A DNA stretch of 64,000 bases, from assembly GCA_029260135.1 (NCBI GenBank), contig JAJDDV010000149.1, positions 1 to 64,000 of the forward strand. Direction: 5' to 3'. Position numbers and translations under genes: made by a program. Below, one piece after another: positions 35,629-46,286 of this stretch (positions are counted from its first letter, which is position 1; every line of letters begins with the position of its first letter). The notes below the pieces were generated by a model that ran no database searches, was not told the DNA's origin, and saw only the letters and a list, made by a program, of their open reading frames with translations. Source of the DNA: Phycisphaerae bacterium. Its GTDB lineage: Bacteria; Planctomycetota; Phycisphaerae; UBA1845.

Positions 35629-35693
35629 GGCAATCGTCCCTCTCTCGGTTGACAAATAGCCGCCACCCGTGGCGATGACCGTTCCTATCGTAT

Positions 35694-35722
35694 TATTTAT
35701 GCTAAGTTTTGCCGCATGTCAA
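35694..35722 (-). promoter_or_regulatory. Candidate glnA promoter
   Basis: Read on the minus strand: TTGACA (35717-35722) and, 17 nt on, TAAATA (35694-35699) in an AT-rich stretch. The -35 is perfect and the -10 weak. No sigma54 GG/GC pattern was found near glnA. Confidence 0.4.
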
Positions 35723-35800
35723 TTAAATCGCTCGAGAATTATTGTAAGATCCGCATCGGTAAGGCTTTGTTGGCTGTGAGTTGTTGTTGGGCGGGTGTCG

Positions 35801-35829
35801 TTGACATCCGGCGTCGGGGCCGATAGCGT
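35801..35829 (+). promoter_or_regulatory. Candidate purA promoter
   Basis: TTGACA (35801-35806), 17 nt, then TAGCGT (35824-35829). The -35 is perfect, the -10 poor. Transcription would begin near 35836, giving a leader of about 87 nt that contains a terminator hairpin. Confidence 0.35.
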
Positions 35830-35854
35830 TCGTAGAGGAAGGCAGTAGCGAGTT

Positions 35855-35879
35855 GGGGCCCGAGACAGGCCCCGTTTTT
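35855..35879 (+). terminator. Intrinsic-terminator hairpin in the purA leader
   Basis: GGGGCC (35855-35860), a 7-nt loop and GGCCCC (35868-35873) are followed at once by G and five T residues. It lies between the likely purA promoter and the purA ATG at 35923. A second GGCCCC (35897-35902) could compete for the 5' arm and form an antiterminator. Alternatively it simply ends a short upstream transcript. Confidence 0.6.
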
Positions 35880-35922
35880 GTGTCCAAGCAGTCACCGGCC
35901 CCTTAGGGCTCGAGAACCTCCC

Positions 35923-37266
<1,344 letters not shown>

Positions 37267-37275
37267 CGCGACATC

Positions 37276-38031
37276 ATGACGCACGCACCTATTGACCCGC
37301 ACGACGTTCTCGACGTTCCGCCCGAACGACTGCCCCGACACATCGCCGTCATCATGGACGGTAACGGCCGCTGGGCGAGCCAAAAAGGCTGGCCTCGCGT
37401 GCGCGGCCATGAGCAGGGCGCCAAGACCGTGCGAACCGTCGTCACCCAATGTGCCAAACTCGGCATCGAAGCGTTGACGCTCTACAGCTTCAGCACCGAA
37501 AACTGGAAACGCCCGGCCGACGAAATCCAATTCCTGATGGGGCTCTATGTCCGCTATCTCGTGGCTGAGCGCGACACCATCATGGACAACAACGTCTGCT
37601 TTCGTCATGTCGGGCGCCGAGAGGGCCTTCCCGAATCGGTCTTGACCGAGATGGATAAGACGACGGAAATGAGTCGCGAAAATACGGGCTTGACGCTCTG
37701 CCTCGCGCTCAACTACGGCGCCCGCGACGAGTTGGTCGACGCCGTTCGCGCCATCGCTCGAACCGTGAAGGACGGCACGCTCAATCCGGAAGAAATCGAC
37801 GAAGCGTTGGTGTCGGCGTCACTCTATACCAGCGGCATTCCCGATCCCGACCTGTTGATCCGAACCGCCGGCGAACGCCGCATCAGCAACTTCCTGCTCT
37901 GGCAGATCAGCTACGCCGAGATTCACGTGACGGAAACGCTCTGGCCCGAGTTCACCGAGGCGGATCTCAACGACGCCATCCGAGACTTCGCCAGGCGCGA
38001 ACGACGATTCGGAAAGGTCATCACATCCTAG
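37276..38031 (+). CDS. uppS: Undecaprenyl diphosphate synthase (cis-prenyltransferase)
   Basis: UppS extends farnesyl diphosphate with isopentenyl diphosphate to make the C55 carrier for wall and polysaccharide synthesis. The 251-residue protein shows IAVIMDGNGRWASQKG (catalytic Asp28), GHEQGAKTVR, LYSFSTENWKRP, DLLIRTAGERRISNFLLWQ and the C-terminal FTEADLNDAIRDFARRERR. It lies 9 nt behind purA and is probably co-transcribed. uppP elsewhere in the window recycles the same lipid. Confidence 0.96.
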   Translation: MTHAPIDPHDVLDVPPERLPRHIAVIMDGNGRWASQKGWPRVRGHEQGAKTVRTVVTQCAKLGIEALTLYSFSTENWKRPADEIQFLMGLYVRYLVAERDTIMDNNVCFRHVGRREGLPESVLTEMDKTTEMSRENTGLTLCLALNYGARDELVDAVRAIARTVKDGTLNPEEIDEALVSASLYTSGIPDPDLLIRTAGERRISNFLLWQISYAEIHVTETLWPEFTEADLNDAIRDFARRERRFGKVITS

Positions 38032-38063
38032 ACGCGGCAGAGAGACGCCCACTCCGCTGACGC

Positions 38064-38483
38064 TCACTCCGCCTCTTCGACCGTGACCGTAATCTCAAAC
38101 GTCCGGAGGGGATCCACCTCTTCCCAGCTTCGATGATAAACCATGCCGAGCGTCGTCGTCCCAGGAGCCAACGCGGTGAACGTCCAAAGCCCCTGCTCAC
38201 CGCATCCGGGCATTCCACAATCGGCGCGGAAGCTCGTGTTCGTATGTTCCAGTACGGCGTCATCAACTTCCGTGACCTCCCACGCATAACCCGTACTCTG
38301 ATTCCCGGACAGACTGACCAGAACCTTGGCACCCACACCGGCAGTCACGGTAGCGCCACTATCGTTTTCCTCAAAGCGCAGTGTTTCGACGAGCAACAGC
38401 GGACAACCGCCGATCAAAGCGCAGAGCAAAATGACAAGACCCGTCGGCGCGTGTCGGTTCAGCCGAATCGGTGAGAGGCTCAT
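38064..38483 (-). CDS. Chagasin-family (I42) cysteine peptidase inhibitor lipoprotein
   Basis: A 139-residue lipoprotein (LIGGC, Cys27) with the three loops that chagasin-type inhibitors insert into papain-family active sites: NQSTGYAW (61-68, equivalent of NPTTGY), GCGEQGLWTF (93-102, the GxxGxxxW loop) and YHRSWEE (116-122, equivalent of the RPW loop). It would protect the cell envelope from cysteine proteases of its own or of neighbours. AGGAG lies eight nt before the ATG. It is divergent from fabI and alone in its unit. Confidence 0.85.
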   Translation of the reverse strand: MSLSPIRLNRHAPTGLVILLCALIGGCPLLLVETLRFEENDSGATVTAGVGAKVLVSLSGNQSTGYAWEVTEVDDAVLEHTNTSFRADCGMPGCGEQGLWTFTALAPGTTTLGMVYHRSWEEVDPLRTFEITVTVEEAE

Positions 38484-38677
38484 CGCACAATCTCCTTGAT
38501 GGGATCCCTCGCCTTCGTGCTCCCTTGGGACACCGAGGGCGCTCGGCGAGGGGATCGACTTTCGGTTTGAAGCGGTTCAACACTCATGGTGGCCACTCTT
38601 TACGTCGCTGTTCATTCTCCGTGATGCCATGCCCGACGGCAAGCATCACCGGTCCTCCGCCCGCCGTAGAACTCCGC

Positions 38678-38705
38678 TTGCCGTTTTCCGATCTGTCGCC
38701 ATAAT
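38678..38705 (+). promoter_or_regulatory. Candidate fabI promoter
   Basis: TTGCCG (38678-38683) and CATAAT (38700-38705) are 16 nt apart. Transcription would start near 38712, 45 nt before the fabI ATG. The rest of the divergent gap 38484-38677 shows nothing recognisable. Confidence 0.4.
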
Positions 38706-38756
38706 GCCTTCGCACGGGCTGTTTTGAACGTACGAGAAGAGCCGGAAAGGTATCGA

Positions 38757-39536
38757 ATGGGACTGCTCGAGGGCCGAAAGGGCCTGGTTTTCGGAATCGC
38801 CAACGACCGTAGCATCGCCTGCCACATCGCCAGGGCGTTTGACGATGAAGGTGCAGCCTGCGCCTTCCCTTACCTCCCCGGCGAGAAAAACGAGCGACGC
38901 GTTCGCAAGGCAATTGAAGGTCTCGGCATCACCAATCCCGATCTCATACCCTGTGATGCCCAGAAAGACGAAGACCTCGACGCCGTCATCGCCGCAACCA
39001 AACGACGCTTCGACAGCATCGATTTCCTCGTCCATTCCATCGCCTTCGCCGATCGAACCTACCTCAAACCGGGCATGTTCGTCCAAACACCACGAGAGGC
39101 CTTCCTGCAAGCGCTCGACATCTCAGTCTACTCGCTCATCGCCATGGCGAAACTCGCCAAGGAAATCATGCCAAACGGCGGCTCCATCATCGCCATGACC
39201 TACTACGGCAGCGAGAAGGCCATACCCGGCTACAACGTCATGGGCGTCGCCAAGGCTGCACTCGAAGCCACCGTCCGCTACCTCGCCGCGGAACTCGGAG
39301 AGAAAGGCATTCGGGTCAACGCCGTCAGCGCCGGACCCCTGCGGACCCTCTCCTCCATGGCCGTCGGCGGCATCGACGAAATCTTCGACTGGGTCGCACG
39401 AAAATCCCCGCTTCGCCGAAACATTGAAGGCGGCGAAGTCGGAAAAACCGCCGTCTACCTTGTGAGCGACCTCTCGACCGGTGTGACCGGCGAGAACATC
39501 TTCGTCGACGCCGGGTACAACATCGTCGGGCTGTAG
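38757..39536 (+). CDS. fabI: Enoyl-[acyl-carrier-protein] reductase
   Basis: FabI performs the last reduction in each cycle of fatty acid elongation. The 259-residue SDR protein has the FabI-type cofactor loop GLVFGIANDRSIACHIA, HSIAFADR, the active-site region MTYYGSEKAIPGYNVMGVAK (Tyr149/Tyr150, Tyr159 and Lys166 in the Y-x6-K arrangement) and the GPLRTLSSMAV substrate loop. GGAAAGG precedes the ATG at 38757, and the promoter candidate rules out much longer products. Confidence 0.95.
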   Translation: MGLLEGRKGLVFGIANDRSIACHIARAFDDEGAACAFPYLPGEKNERRVRKAIEGLGITNPDLIPCDAQKDEDLDAVIAATKRRFDSIDFLVHSIAFADRTYLKPGMFVQTPREAFLQALDISVYSLIAMAKLAKEIMPNGGSIIAMTYYGSEKAIPGYNVMGVAKAALEATVRYLAAELGEKGIRVNAVSAGPLRTLSSMAVGGIDEIFDWVARKSPLRRNIEGGEVGKTAVYLVSDLSTGVTGENIFVDAGYNIVGL

Positions 39537-39634
39537 ATCGCCGCAAGTACCGCCCTTCGCCCGTGAAGGTGAGTTGGCGGCGGACAAGAAAAGACTTCGG
39601 GCGACCGATAACGCGCGTCACCGCCGCCGTAGAC

Positions 39635-39664
39635 TTGCCATGCCAACGCGTCTTGGGCTATGCT
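39635..39664 (+). promoter_or_regulatory. Candidate cystathionine beta-synthase promoter
   Basis: TTGCCA (39635-39640) and TATGCT (39659-39664) are 18 nt apart. A start near 39671 excludes the ATG at 39563 and supports the ATG at 39701. Confidence 0.4.
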
Positions 39665-39700
39665 GTCTTGTCTGGGGCATCTCCCAGCCGGAAAGTCCAG

Positions 39701-41095
39701 ATGAAATACCATAACGACGTTCTCGAACTCATTGGCCATACGCCTCTCGTCAAGATGAACCGAATGGTCGATGCCGATTCGGCCACCGTCTTGATGAAGA
39801 TGGAACAATGTAACCCCGGCGGTTCGGTCAAGGACCGAATGGCCATCCACATCATCCGCGGTGCGGAGGAGCGCGGGCGGATCAAGCCCGGCGCAACGCT
39901 CGTCGAAAGCACCTCCGGAAACACGGGCCTGGGGCTGGCCATGGCGGCGGCGGTGCGCGGCTATCGCTGCGTCTTCACCATCCCCGACAAAATGAGCAAA
40001 GAGAAGATCGACATGCTCAAGGCGTTCGGCGCGGAGGTCGTGGTCACGAGAACCGAGCTGGCGCATGACCACCCGGACAGCTACGTCGAGGTCGCCAAGA
40101 GAATCACGCGTGAAACGCCCAACGCGTTTTACACGGACCAGTACTACAACATGGACAACCCCGAAGCGCATTATCTGACCACGGGTCCTGAAATCTGGGC
40201 GGACACCGATGGGAAGATTGACTGCCTGGTCGGTGGAATTGGTACCGGCGGAACCATCTCCGGGACCGGAAAGTACCTCAAGGAGAAGGCGGCCGAGGCA
40301 GGACGCGACGTCAGCATCGTTTGCCCAGATCCGAAGGGCAGCATCTACTACGATCGCTTCCACAATCGTGAATCCGGCGAATCGCAGGTCTATGTCGTCG
40401 AGGGCATCGGACATGACTTCATGGTCGGAACGCTCGACTTCTCCGTCATCGACGAAGTTCGCGAAGTGTCAGACCGTGACAGTTTTCTGACCGCGCGGCG
40501 ACTCGTACGCGACGAAGGGGTGTTTGTGGGCGGTTCCGCCGGAACGGCCGTGTTCGGCGCACTCCAGGTGGCCAAAGAGCTGGGCCCCGGGCGGCTTGTG
40601 GTCGTCATTCTCCCCGACTCCGGCGATCGATATATCAGCAAGTGCTTCGACGAAGAGTGGATGAAGGACATGGGATTCATCGGAACCGCGCAGCGATTGG
40701 GAACCGTGCGGGAGGTGGTTCAGTCCAGACGCGCCGAGGTCCAGTTCGCCCAACCGAACGAATCGCTGACCGCCGTCGCCGCACGGATGAGCCGCCTGGG
40801 CATCTCGCAAATGCCCGTCGCGGAGGAGGACGGCAAACCGCACCGCATTATCCACGAGGCCGATCTACTTCGGGCGCTCGTCGAAGGATCCTGCGGGCCC
40901 GAGGATACCGTGCAATGTGCCGCAACACCCATCGAGGGAATCGTATCGCTGGACGACTCGCTGTCCGAGGTTCAGCGCGTCTTCGAGAAAGATGAGGTAG
41001 CCGTTGTCGTGGATCGCGAGAGAATTATTGGCGTCATCGCCAAGATCGACGTCGTGGAATTCCTCGCCGGGCAGCTCGAACGCTCGTCGTCGTGA
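39701..41095 (+). CDS. Cystathionine beta-synthase with C-terminal CBS pair
   Basis: The 464-residue PLP enzyme has the synthase core (ELIGHTPLVKMNR, PLP lysine Lys44 in NPGGSVKDRMA, ESTSGNTGLGLAMAA, GGIGTGGTISGTGKYLK) and a C-terminal tandem CBS module (about 350-464). This is the layout of cystathionine beta-synthase, which condenses serine with homocysteine and can release hydrogen sulfide; the CBS pair would bind an adenosyl ligand. Cysteine synthases lack this module. GGAAAG lies six nt before the ATG. Confidence 0.9.
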   Translation: MKYHNDVLELIGHTPLVKMNRMVDADSATVLMKMEQCNPGGSVKDRMAIHIIRGAEERGRIKPGATLVESTSGNTGLGLAMAAAVRGYRCVFTIPDKMSKEKIDMLKAFGAEVVVTRTELAHDHPDSYVEVAKRITRETPNAFYTDQYYNMDNPEAHYLTTGPEIWADTDGKIDCLVGGIGTGGTISGTGKYLKEKAAEAGRDVSIVCPDPKGSIYYDRFHNRESGESQVYVVEGIGHDFMVGTLDFSVIDEVREVSDRDSFLTARRLVRDEGVFVGGSAGTAVFGALQVAKELGPGRLVVVILPDSGDRYISKCFDEEWMKDMGFIGTAQRLGTVREVVQSRRAEVQFAQPNESLTAVAARMSRLGISQMPVAEEDGKPHRIIHEADLLRALVEGSCGPEDTVQCAATPIEGIVSLDDSLSEVQRVFEKDEVAVVVDRERIIGVIAKIDVVEFLAGQLERSSS

Positions 41096-41884
41096 GCCCA
41101 TCCTCCCGTTAGTGAGAAAGTCGGCCCCGAACTCAACTGTCCATTCGCACTTTGCCGATTTCTGTTCGGGTCAGTGAAGATCACCGGAAGTACTCCGTAC
41201 AGGGACTTAACGAGGGTGCTTCCTCGTCGAATCCGTCGGCCTCCGGCGGGGCGTTACGCAATCGACGCGCAAGTGGCACGCAAGTTGCCAATTAAGAATG
41301 GCGTTGCGGCCGGGCTCCTACGCCAATGGGAAAGCCGGTCGCCCTTAACTGAATGCCCATGGGGGATGGCCTGGTACTCTCCTCTCTCCGGCCCGAACAC
41401 GCCAGGTCATCCTCCTGTGCTTGCGCTGGCACCGTGGCGGCGCAACGCAGCGAGAATGTCTCGACTTCCCAAACACCCTCTCCTCACACAATGTTCGTAT
41501 TGCAGCCATATTGCATAATGGCCGTTGCGACTGGCGTTCTTGCCTCGCCCTTCCCATCGTCGGCGTACCGGGAGTCTCCGATCTGAGATTCGCGTCGAAT
41601 TCAGACGCCACGGCGGCGAGTTCTTGAGGAAATTCGTGCCCGACTGCGCGTCAGGGCGAATCGAGCAACAGAAACCGGCGCACCAGAAAAACGTCTGAGT
41701 CGCGGAAGCGGTCTGGTATACTGGGGGACGCTTTCCAGCGGGCCGTATGGGAACTGACGTAAAACCTGTTCCGTGACCGTGAATCGCTGCTTCGATGCGG
41801 TCACACCTGAAGCGGGTCGTTGTGATCCCCACAGCAAGACAGGGCTGCTTCTGATGTAGGACATTAACTACGGGGAGAGAGGAC
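41096..41884. other. Intergenic region of 789 nt
   Basis: No gene is recognised; overlapping frames on both strands have no motifs. The right end holds the extended -10 promoter candidate for the CTERM protein and a leader of about 155 nt that ends in GGGGAGAGAGG before the ATG at 41885. Confidence 0.5.
41714..41722 (+). promoter_or_regulatory. Extended -10 promoter of the CTERM protein
   Basis: TGGTATACT is a match to the extended -10 form TGnTATAAT with one mismatch. No good -35 is seen, as expected for this class. Confidence 0.4.
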
Positions 41885-44164
41885 ATGCCAGCACGCAGTA
41901 CCCACCGCGCGAGTCGAGGACCGGCAATCTTATTCATGGCTGCCATCGCTGCAGGCGGATCTCTTGCCCTCGCCGTTCCCCCCGACCGCAGCCGAAGGAC
42001 CGGGACCCCACAGATCGTGGATCTGTACGGTGACGACGCGGCGGGCGCCACATCGTCGGCGAACCGGTCGCGCGTTTCCGTGTACACCGTCGATAGCGAT
42101 GCCCCTCAGGCATTCGTCGCGGCTGCCGGCGGGGACAACTGCAACACCGCCGTGGTGGTTCCCGTGACGGCCGGCGCTCCGGGTAGCCCGAATATTGTGA
42201 ACATCAACGGCGACACGACCCCGGCCACGGCGTTGGACTGCTTCGCGGCCGGCGTGCTCTGGTGGGAGGCCTTCTCCGTCGACCGATGCTCGGATGTCGT
42301 GATCGATTTCTGCGGGACGACGCCCAGAATCCCATCCAACTTCATCGCGCTATGGAGTTCCTGCGCGCCGGACGGATCCACCTGCGGCGATACGCTGTCC
42401 GCCGACGGATGGAGCCGTGACCTCTGCGCAGGAGAAACATCGCCAGGTAACATGACCCTCTTCTTCGATTCTCTCCCGGCTGGTACGTATTACTATCCCA
42501 TCATTGTCCAAACGCCCGGACCCTATGTCATGAACATCAGCGCCGAGGAATGTTCCGGCGCGTGCACCGGCTGCCTCGGCGGATGCTGCAATTCGTCGAC
42601 AGGCGTCTGCGCAGACGACATTTCTCAGACGGCGTGTACCGGTCCTTCCGAATCGTGGTCACGCAACGCCTGCTGTGCCACGGAGTGCCGTACGTCTCCG
42701 CCGGAATATGACGCCGTCGGCGTCGAGCTCCTTAGCCGCGTTGCCGTTCAAGATTTCCCCAGCGGATCGGTCGAAGCCAACGACGTGTGGGGGTACACGT
42801 CTCCGCGCGGGCGCAAGTATGCCATCATCGGCCTGACCGACGGCACGGGATTCGTCGACATCACCCATCCGCGAACGCCGATCATCATCGCCGACATACC
42901 CGACGCCCACTCGATCTGGAGCGATATGGCCGTCTATCGAGACTATGCCTACAACGTCAACGAAAACTTCGGCGGAATGCAGGTCATCGACATGACACAG
43001 ATCGACGACGGGATCGTGACCCTGACCGGAGTCGCCGCAGGAGGAATGCAAACCGCACACAACGTCTACGTCAATCCCGAAAGCGGCTTCGCCTATCCGT
43101 GCGGAACCGATCAAGTCGGTGGTTTTATTGCCTACTCCCTCGCGAATCCCGCCCATCCCATCCCTGTCGGATCCTGGAACGAATCCTACATTCACGACCT
43201 GCAGGCCGTGTCCTACGATCAGTGCCCCAACCCCGCCCGCGCCGGGCAACCCTGCGAACTCGTCTTCGTGTTTACCGGCGGCGCCGGCATGAAGATCGTA
43301 GACGCGACCGACAAAGCCAACATGACGACGTTGGCGACGCTGACCTACCCGACGATGGACTACTGCCACCAAGGGTGGCTCAGCAGCGACCGACGCTATC
43401 TCTTCTTTAACGACGAACTGGATGAGAACAGCGCAACGGTCTTCTCGACCACAACGTATGTCGCCGACATTCAAGACATCCTCGCACCGACCCTGGCGGC
43501 CACGTTTGATCACCCGGGCTGCTGGATCGACCACAACCTGATCGTCCGCGGTGATCGCATCTACCAGGCGCACTACGCGGCAGGTCTTCGCATTCTGGAT
43601 GCGACCGATCCGCTAGGTCTTTCCGAGATTGCCCACTTCGACACGCATCCGGAGAGCAACGTGCAGGACTTCGTGGGCGGATGGGGGATCTACACCGGTA
43701 TGCCCACGCGCGTTGTCCTACTGTCGGATATCGAACGCGGCTTGTTCGTGCTCTGTGATGAGCCCGAACGATCGATTCCGAGCTTCACGCTGAACGATAA
43801 CCCGGCGCTTTGCGACACGCCCATCCACTTCGATGCCTCCGGATCCACCACCTGTGACCCGGTCCGTACCCTGGCGAGCTATGAATGGGATTTCAATTAC
43901 AGCGGATCGACCTTCACCGTCGATGCCACAGGGCTGACTACGTCGCACACATTCGCCGATGACGGTGACTTCACCGTCGCCCTGCGCGTCACGGACGATC
44001 TGTCGAATCAGGAAACAACGACACTGGGCCTATCGGTTGTCTGTCCGCCGCCGATCCCGACCGTTTCACAGTGGGGACTGCTCGCCATGTCCTTTGCGCT
44101 GCTCGCAGCCGGGTATGTCGTCGTGGCCCGAAGTCGGCCAAGCGAAGACGTGCTTCGCGCGTGA
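41885..44164 (+). CDS. Choice-of-anchor B family protein with PKD domain and CTERM sorting tail
   Basis: A 759-residue exported protein. After a signal peptide comes an unrecognised beta domain, then a Cys-rich knot (CSGACTGCLGGCC, about 223-236). LVIVD-type repeats of the choice-of-anchor B family follow (about 276-627, for example GYTSPRGRKYAIIGLTDG and GFVDITHP), then a PKD-like domain (about 632-720, SYEWDFNYSG). The tail IPTVSQWGLLAMSFALLAAG plus basic residues is the IPTL-CTERM sorting signal, recognised and cut by an exosortase-like enzyme in related bacteria. The strong GGGGAGAGAGG site fixes the start. It is probably displayed on the cell surface. Confidence 0.85.
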   Translation: MPARSTHRASRGPAILFMAAIAAGGSLALAVPPDRSRRTGTPQIVDLYGDDAAGATSSANRSRVSVYTVDSDAPQAFVAAAGGDNCNTAVVVPVTAGAPGSPNIVNINGDTTPATALDCFAAGVLWWEAFSVDRCSDVVIDFCGTTPRIPSNFIALWSSCAPDGSTCGDTLSADGWSRDLCAGETSPGNMTLFFDSLPAGTYYYPIIVQTPGPYVMNISAEECSGACTGCLGGCCNSSTGVCADDISQTACTGPSESWSRNACCATECRTSPPEYDAVGVELLSRVAVQDFPSGSVEANDVWGYTSPRGRKYAIIGLTDGTGFVDITHPRTPIIIADIPDAHSIWSDMAVYRDYAYNVNENFGGMQVIDMTQIDDGIVTLTGVAAGGMQTAHNVYVNPESGFAYPCGTDQVGGFIAYSLANPAHPIPVGSWNESYIHDLQAVSYDQCPNPARAGQPCELVFVFTGGAGMKIVDATDKANMTTLATLTYPTMDYCHQGWLSSDRRYLFFNDELDENSATVFSTTTYVADIQDILAPTLAATFDHPGCWIDHNLIVRGDRIYQAHYAAGLRILDATDPLGLSEIAHFDTHPESNVQDFVGGWGIYTGMPTRVVLLSDIERGLFVLCDEPERSIPSFTLNDNPALCDTPIHFDASGSTTCDPVRTLASYEWDFNYSGSTFTVDATGLTTSHTFADDGDFTVALRVTDDLSNQETTTLGLSVVCPPPIPTVSQWGLLAMSFALLAAGYVVVARSRPSEDVLRA

Positions 44165-44201
44165 CGACGCACCGCAATTCAAGAGATCGGATCGTTGAGG
44201 A

Positions 44202-46286
44202 TCAGTCAGCGCCGATGTAGCCCAAAGAACGAAGCCGCTCCAGTTCATCCTCGTCGGCAGCCGGCTGTCGAGGCGGTTGACCTGACCGCAGGTACCGAAG
44301 CGGTGCGCTCGAAAGAAGTTGCCGCCGCATGGCGGCTGCTCGCTTCGCATGTTGCCCCCCCTGGAGCGCGCCGTGCGGTGGATCGACGTCCTCGCCGAAT
44401 CGATAGAGTTCGTCCGGCCGAATGTGACCGCACATCAGCTCGCGCCAGGCGTTGATATAGTTGAGCGGCGTTCGAATCTCGTCGAGAACGCTGTTCGAAT
44501 AGTAGATGAACTTGTACCCCCCATCGATCAACGCCCAATCGGGGTAGTTGTAGGTTTGCGAGTTCAGTCGAAACGTCATCCCCTCGGGAAACGCAGTCTG
44601 CAGAACAACCGGTCGCGCCGGCCAACGCGGCGATTCAGATTCGATCAATGGCAATACCGACCGGCCGGTCATGGATTCCGGAACCGCCAGACCCGCCATC
44701 GCCAGAATCGTGGGGGGGAGGTCGGAGGTGAGGACGGAGGTCTGCCATCGATGTCGCGCGGGTGTCACAGTTGGCCAACGGATCAGCAGCGGGACCCGTA
44801 CCAGCGGATCGTGGAGGCTGACGCAGTGTCGGCCGTAGACGCCGGCCTCGCCGAGGGCTTCGCCGTGGTCGGCGGAGAGGAGGATGGCGGCGTGGTCCCA
44901 TAACCCGGTCGATCGCATGTGGTCGAGGAGTTGACCGATGGAGGCGTCGGTCTGCGCGACTCCGGCGTCGTAGATCGCGTCGATGAGGGTGGCGGAGACT
45001 CGCTGGTCCTGCGTTACGGCCTTTTGTCGTTGGCCGAATTCCGACGGCTTCACGCCTCCTTCGGTGCTGTACTGGTAGGCCGGGATCCATCGGGGGTCGT
45101 CGGTGGCGGGGCGTTTGAAGCGGTCGGTCAATTCCGGAGGTGGATCGTAGGGCGTGTGCGGCGTGAGGTAGTGGAACCAGAAGAAGCGTTTGTCATCGGG
45201 TGAACCGGCGCCGAGTTTGGCGATTGCGTCTTGGGTCACCAGTTCCGGCTGCTTGGTCTTGACGGGGATGTTCTTGAACTCGTCGAAGCCTTGGGCGAAG
45301 CCATTGTCCGGTGTGAGCATTCCCTGACACACGGTGGCACTGGTCTTGTACCCTGCGCGAGAAAGAAGTTCGGCGAGTGTGTCGACGTGCTCGCCGAGGC
45401 GTCCCCTTTGGCTGATGCCTTCGGTGAACACGGGGTCGGTGCCTGCAAAGATCGAGCAAACGCTCGGGATGGTGCCCGAGGAGTGTGCGAACATGTTGCT
45501 GAAGAGGACGGACTCCGAGGCGAGCCGATCGATGTTGGGCGAGGTGGGAAAAGTGTGTCCGTAGCAGCCAAGACGATCCGCTCGCAGGGTATCGATCGTG
45601 ATCAGGATGATCGTGTGGGCGGGGTCTCTTGGTTGACCCTGCCGGGTGCGCTGCGAGACCGCTCGTACGGGGGTCGTGTCGGCGGCGGCGGTCGAATTCG
45701 GCGATGGGGCGGCGGGGATCACGGTACTCGGGTCAGCGGCCCAACCGCAGGTCAAACTGAGCAGGGTTACGATTCCGTAGATCGACCAGGCGATTTTCGG
45801 TGCGAGGCTGGGCCGGGTGGTGCTTAGCTTCGGCTTCCACGTGCGGAAGAGGATGACGACGACGATGAGCGCCGCAACGATGACGGTGATGTTGGACACC
45901 CAGAGCGCCGCAGTGGTTCGGCCCCGGAAGGTGTTCCAGGTGATGAATTGGCCTGCCACCCAAGCGGGAACTGTTGCGACAGCCAGCGAACGATAGAGTC
46001 GGTTCGGGGCGAGATTCGCGACGGGTAGTACGACTCTTCCGACGATGCCGATCAGCGATCCCATCGCCAAGAAGCCCAGGCCGAATAGCGCCGAGCTATA
46101 TGTGATGACGAAGAGCGGTACGGCCAGCGTTCGGTGTGTGGTCGTGAAGTAATGAGGCGCCTGGATTACCAACCATGCGATGAAGATCGCGCCGATCGCG
46201 AGACCGGCGGTGACGCCCGCGCGGAGGCTGCAGGCGAGGTGTCGGCCGAGCGTTGCTCTGTCTGGGGCGTTGGCTACTGTCTTCAT
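44202..46286 (-). CDS. Membrane-anchored sulfatase-fold (alkaline phosphatase superfamily) protein
   Basis: The 694-residue protein has about five or six N-terminal membrane helices (to residue 182), a Ser/Thr/Pro-rich linker, then a sulfatase-fold catalytic domain. Metal-ligand motifs are present: LITIDTLRADRLGCYG (Asp232), SADHGEALGEAG (Asp473, His474) and His487/His492 in GRHCVSLHD. The nucleophile segment reads SSGTIPSVCSIFAG, so Thr272 stands where sulfatases have the Cys or Ser that becomes formylglycine in CxPxR. Threonine at this site, and the membrane helices, recall phosphoglycerol and phosphoethanolamine transferases. True sulfatase activity is doubtful. It converges on the CTERM gene, with 37 nt between. 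Confidence 0.75.
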   Translation of the reverse strand: MKTVANAPDRATLGRHLACSLRAGVTAGLAIGAIFIAWLVIQAPHYFTTTHRTLAVPLFVITYSSALFGLGFLAMGSLIGIVGRVVLPVANLAPNRLYRSLAVATVPAWVAGQFITWNTFRGRTTAALWVSNITVIVAALIVVVILFRTWKPKLSTTRPSLAPKIAWSIYGIVTLLSLTCGWAADPSTVIPAAPSPNSTAAADTTPVRAVSQRTRQGQPRDPAHTIILITIDTLRADRLGCYGHTFPTSPNIDRLASESVLFSNMFAHSSGTIPSVCSIFAGTDPVFTEGISQRGRLGEHVDTLAELLSRAGYKTSATVCQGMLTPDNGFAQGFDEFKNIPVKTKQPELVTQDAIAKLGAGSPDDKRFFWFHYLTPHTPYDPPPELTDRFKRPATDDPRWIPAYQYSTEGGVKPSEFGQRQKAVTQDQRVSATLIDAIYDAGVAQTDASIGQLLDHMRSTGLWDHAAILLSADHGEALGEAGVYGRHCVSLHDPLVRVPLLIRWPTVTPARHRWQTSVLTSDLPPTILAMAGLAVPESMTGRSVLPLIESESPRWPARPVVLQTAFPEGMTFRLNSQTYNYPDWALIDGGYKFIYYSNSVLDEIRTPLNYINAWRELMCGHIRPDELYRFGEDVDPPHGALQGGQHAKRAAAMRRQLLSSAPLRYLRSGQPPRQPAADEDELERLRSLGYIGAD

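Noticed and set aside
44202-46286. Annotation as a formylglycine sulfatase
   Set aside because: The CxPxR or SxPxR activation motif is missing; a threonine stands at that position, so only the fold is claimed.
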